From assembly GCA_927911695.1 (NCBI GenBank), contig CAKMQO010000142.1:1-8073 (forward strand): a stretch of DNA of 8,073 bases, in the 5' to 3' direction. The stretch comes from an uncultured Gemella sp. Lineage in GTDB: Bacteria; Bacillota; Bacilli; Staphylococcales; Gemellaceae. Numbering within the stretch: the stretch's first letter is position 1; each line of letters begins with the position of its first letter. A model generated the notes under the pieces. It worked only from the letters and a program-made list of their open reading frames with translations. It searched no databases and was not told the DNA's origin. This document shows, piece by piece, positions 5,567 through 8,073 of the stretch. The translations under genes and the position numbers were made by a program.

Positions 5567-6448
5567 TTAATTTAGAACTACTGTTCCTTCTTTATCAACT
5601 TTTAATAAGATAGCTTGCCAGTTGTATTTTAATTTAGCAAGTTCAGCTTTTATTTTTTCAATATTGTTAGTATCGCTAACTATATTCATAAGTGTAGAAC
5701 CACTTCCAGAAATGAAAAATGCTGAACTATCAATCTTTTCACATATTTCTCTAACTTTGTGATATTCATGTATTATTTCTTTTCTGTAAGGTTCATGGAT
5801 TTTGTCTCCCATAACCTTTTTAAGAAGTTCTAAGTCATAAGTTTCAAATGCCTTGATAACAGATCCAATACGCGACATTGAATAAATCGCATCTTGTAAT
5901 TTGATTTCTTTTGGCATTACCTTTCTAGCTTCTTCAGTAGAAGTTTCGAAGTTTGGTATTAGTGCTAGGAAGTTAAATCTTTCATCGACTTCGTATCTTA
6001 CAGTTACCGCTTCTTTACTATCAGTAGTGCAAGATGAGCTTAGACTTCCAAAAATAGCTGGTGAAACATTATCAGGGTGTCCTTCGATTTCGTTAGCTAT
6101 TGTAAAGATTTCTTGTTTATCAATAGGTGTGTCAGTTAATAAGTATGCACCATAAATTCCAGCAACTACACATGTAGAGCTACTACCTAAACCACGGCTT
6201 ATCGGTACATCATTATCGATTGATATTTTAACGCCTGAAATTTCTTTGTTTAACTTTTTAAGTGTAGTTAGTAACGTTTGATAAACTAGATTGTTTTCAT
6301 TTGAAAAACGTTCTTCAAATCCTTCAAATTCAAGTCTACTGTCTAATTTCTCGAATTTGAATGTAGTGTAAAGTGTCAAAGCTACACCAAGGCTATCAAA
6401 TCCACATCCAACATTCGCAGAAGTGGCAGGTACACGAACACTTACCAT
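5567..6448 (-). CDS. thrB: Homoserine kinase
   Basis: GHMP-superfamily kinase that phosphorylates L-homoserine with ATP to O-phospho-L-homoserine, the ThrC substrate. Motif 1 is VRVPATSANVGCGFDSLGVAL at 4-24 (split here as VRVPATSANVG and CGFDSLGVAL), diagnostic for ThrB. The GHMP ATP-binding loop is PISRGLGSSS at 82-91. EGHPDNV at 122-128 is the conserved motif around the substrate site. Motif 3 is ISGSGSTLM at 246-254. At 293 residues it is full length. Its ATG overlaps the thrC TAA by one base (TAATG), and an AGGTGA inside the thrC 3' end lies 6 nt upstream, so translation is probably coupled to thrC. The 89-bp gap downstream separates it from asd. Confidence 0.95.
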   Translation of the reverse strand: MVSVRVPATSANVGCGFDSLGVALTLYTTFKFEKLDSRLEFEGFEERFSNENNLVYQTLLTTLKKLNKEISGVKISIDNDVPISRGLGSSSTCVVAGIYGAYLLTDTPIDKQEIFTIANEIEGHPDNVSPAIFGSLSSSCTTDSKEAVTVRYEVDERFNFLALIPNFETSTEEARKVMPKEIKLQDAIYSMSRIGSVIKAFETYDLELLKKVMGDKIHEPYRKEIIHEYHKVREICEKIDSSAFFISGSGSTLMNIVSDTNNIEKIKAELAKLKYNWQAILLKVDKEGTVVLN

Positions 6449-7921
6449 TATAAATCACCTAGTTTCTCTAAGATGTATTTCTTCATGTCTTCTTTATTAA
6501 TTACATCTTTATGTCTAATTTCTTTTTTATCAAGATCTCTTAAGTTCTCAGGGATAATAACTTTTGTTTTTTCATGAAGTTTATTCATAAGAGTAAACTC
6601 GTCCTCACCTTGAGTTTCGAATAGAGAAGAGTAGACACTCTCTGTAAATTTATATGGAGATGCTGTTGATAATACGATGCTAGTGTGCTCATCATCTAAG
6701 TTTTCAAGAAGAACTTTATAAGCTACTGCAGTGTGAGTATCTAATAGGTAGTTATCTTTTTCATAGATAGCTTTGATAGTTTCTTTAGTTTGTTCATCAT
6801 CAGCAAAACCAGCTTGGAATTTATCTTTAATCTTAGCTAGAACATCACCAGTAACTTCGAAGCGACCAGTTTCTTTTAAATCTTTCATTAGCTTAGCGAT
6901 ATATTCATTATCACAACCACTTACGTAGTAAAGTAGACGCTCTAAGTTACTAGAAATTAAGATATCCATACTTGGTGATACTGTTTTTAAGAAATCTCTA
7001 TTCTTATCATATACACCAGTCGTTAAGAAATCATAAAGTACGTTATTGTTGTTGCTTGCGCAGATTAATTTGTTAACAGGTAAACCGATTTGTTCAGCAT
7101 AGTAACCAGCAAGAATGTTACCGAAGTTACCAGTAGGTACAACAAAGTTTACTTTATCGTTTAATTTAATTTTATTTGTATTTACTAAGTCTAGGTATGA
7201 AACAACGTAGTAAACTACTTGAGGAATAAGACGTCCGATGTTGATTGAGTTTGCACTTGATAATTTAATGTTTTTAGAAAGTAATTCTTTTTTGAATTCT
7301 TCATCAACAAATAGTTCTTTAATTCCGCTCTGAGCATCGTCAAAGTTTCCGTGAATTGCACAAACTTTTGTATTCTTACCTTCTTGAGTTTGCATTTGTG
7401 TTTTTTGTACTGTACTTACTCCATCGTTAGGGTAGAAGACCATGATTTTAGTTCTGTCTACATCCTTGAAACCTTCTAAAGCAGCTTTACCTGTGTCGCC
7501 ACTAGTTGCAGTTAAGATGAGAATGTCATTTTTATCTTCTACTTTAGTAAGTGCAGTTTTTGTTAGTTGTGGAAGAAGTGATAGACCAACATCTTTAAAT
7601 GCACTAGTAGGTCCATTGAATAATTCAAGGATATGTCCATCTTTTAAGTCCACTAGAGGAGTTATGTTTTCATGAGAGAATTTTCCTCTATATGCTTCTT
7701 CAACACAGTTTTTAATTTCTTCATCACTAAAATCGACAAAAAGTCTTAGGACAGCCTCAGCCACTTCGTAATAACTTTTTCCGATTAGTTTTTCTAAGTC
7801 TAATTTATTCTTTCCTAAATCTCTTAAAACGAAAAGTCCACCTTCTTCGCTTAAAACCTTGAAGAATAGCTTCGCTTGGATTTAATTTTCTATTAATATC
7901 TCTTGTACTTTCGTAAATCAT
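6448..7921 (-). CDS. thrC: Threonine synthase, 5' end frameshifted by one extra base
   Basis: PLP-dependent enzyme converting O-phosphohomoserine to threonine and phosphate. The uninterrupted frame gives 438 residues from a GTG at 7764 that has no matching Shine-Dalgarno site and lacks the family N-terminus. Upstream, ATG at 7919-7921 with AAGGAG (7928-7933, 6 nt away) encodes MIYESTRDINRKLNPSEAIL, the typical threonine synthase start. The T4 run (plus-strand A run 7853-7856) throws it out of frame to a nearby stop. Removing one base continues with QGLSEEGGLFVLRDL and joins the long frame, giving 490 residues, normal for this class. In restored numbering, the PLP lysine is K109 in SAFKDVG, SGDTGKA is at 140-146, and the phosphate-binding GNFGN is at 264-268. 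It is first in the threonine cluster and overlaps thrB by one base. Confidence 0.93.
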
Positions 7922-7942
7922 TAAAATCTCCTTGCTTTATCG

Positions 7943-7978
7943 TTGTATATATGATACAATGTTCTTTGTAAAATACAA
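7943..7978 (-). promoter_or_regulatory. thrC promoter region with two TTGTA/TACAA palindromes
   Basis: Two promoter alignments are possible on the minus strand: TTTACA (7967-7972) with 17 bp to TATACA (7944-7949), or TTGTAT (7973-7978) with 16 bp to TATCAT (7951-7956). Both fall inside two inverted repeats. TTGTAT-5 nt-ATACAA spans 7943-7959 and TTGTA-3 nt-TACAA spans 7966-7978. Their centres are 21 bp apart, about two helical turns. This arrangement suggests an operator for a dimeric repressor, although AT-rich sequence makes chance palindromes common. No T-box or long leader is present; the ATG is only about 20 nt from the likely start point. Confidence 0.45.
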
Positions 7979-8073
7979 GTGTTTTTATAAAAGAACTTTA
8001 ATTTTTTTATAACTATAATTTACACCAAAATAGGTTGTAAAAATAGTCAAAATAATCAAAAATTGAAATTTTT

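Noticed and set aside
7922..8073. T-box or threonine-responsive leader upstream of thrC
   Set aside because: The distance from the likely promoter to the ATG is only about 20 nt, with no terminator/antiterminator pair and no T-box motif.
1..8073. CRISPR arrays, insertion sequences, tRNA/rRNA genes, phage or defence systems
   Set aside because: No regularly spaced repeats, transposase-like frames, tRNA-like cloverleafs or defence-related domains are visible; genes fill nearly all the window and all but one have housekeeping or general metabolic roles.

Overview
The window is AT-rich, with AAA/GAA/TTA-biased codons, GGAGG-type ribosome binding sites, sigma-A-like promoters and hairpin-plus-T terminators, so it comes from a low-GC Firmicute. 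Gene content (a cysteine-free, streptococcal-type bL32, a UbiA-family MenA, and a thrC-thrB-asd cluster with an archaeal/fungal-type Asd) is compatible with Gemella or a close relative. That genus call is inference; no 16S or other marker is present. Everything looks like ordinary chromosomal housekeeping and metabolism. I see no mobile element, phage, CRISPR, tRNA or rRNA, and no new multi-gene system.

Layout. (1) Positions 2-124 hold the 3' end of an unidentified rightward gene. (2) Two long hairpins at 151-269 separate it from a leftward 3-hydroxyisobutyrate-dehydrogenase-family gene (273-1138). (3) A 161-bp divergent region holds two extended -10 promoters and a likely CcpA cre box. It leads rightward into menA (1300-2202). 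(4) A consensus sigma-A promoter (2235-2263) drives yceD (2292-2798) and rpmF (2831-3008), ending at a strong terminator. (5) A stand-alone Gfo/Idh/MocA oxidoreductase (3230-4336) converges on asd across a bidirectional terminator (4354-4394). (6) A leftward threonine cluster follows: thrC (7921 to 6448) overlaps thrB (6448 to 5567) by one base, then an 89-bp gap, then asd (5477 to 4401). Its promoter region carries two TTGTA/TACAA palindromes 21 bp apart. The last 95 bases (7979-8073) are AT-rich and show no gene; there is a TATAAT at 8014-8019 with no convincing -35.

How the genes work together. Asd makes aspartate semialdehyde; homoserine dehydrogenase (not in the window) makes homoserine; ThrB phosphorylates it; ThrC converts phosphohomoserine to threonine. 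YceD and bL32 are a conserved 50S ribosome pair. MenA attaches the prenyl tail in menaquinone synthesis.

The most important observation concerns sequence quality or gene integrity. Three genes are broken by what look like single extra bases in A/T homopolymers: rpmF (run 2888-2894), the 5' end of thrC (run 7853-7856), and the 3' end of the dehydrogenase gene (runs 311-313 and 337-339). Removing one base from each run restores family-typical proteins of 58, 490 and 287 residues. A naive open-frame reading misses rpmF entirely, starts thrC 52 codons too late, and clips the dehydrogenase C-terminus. I therefore give the restored gene limits.
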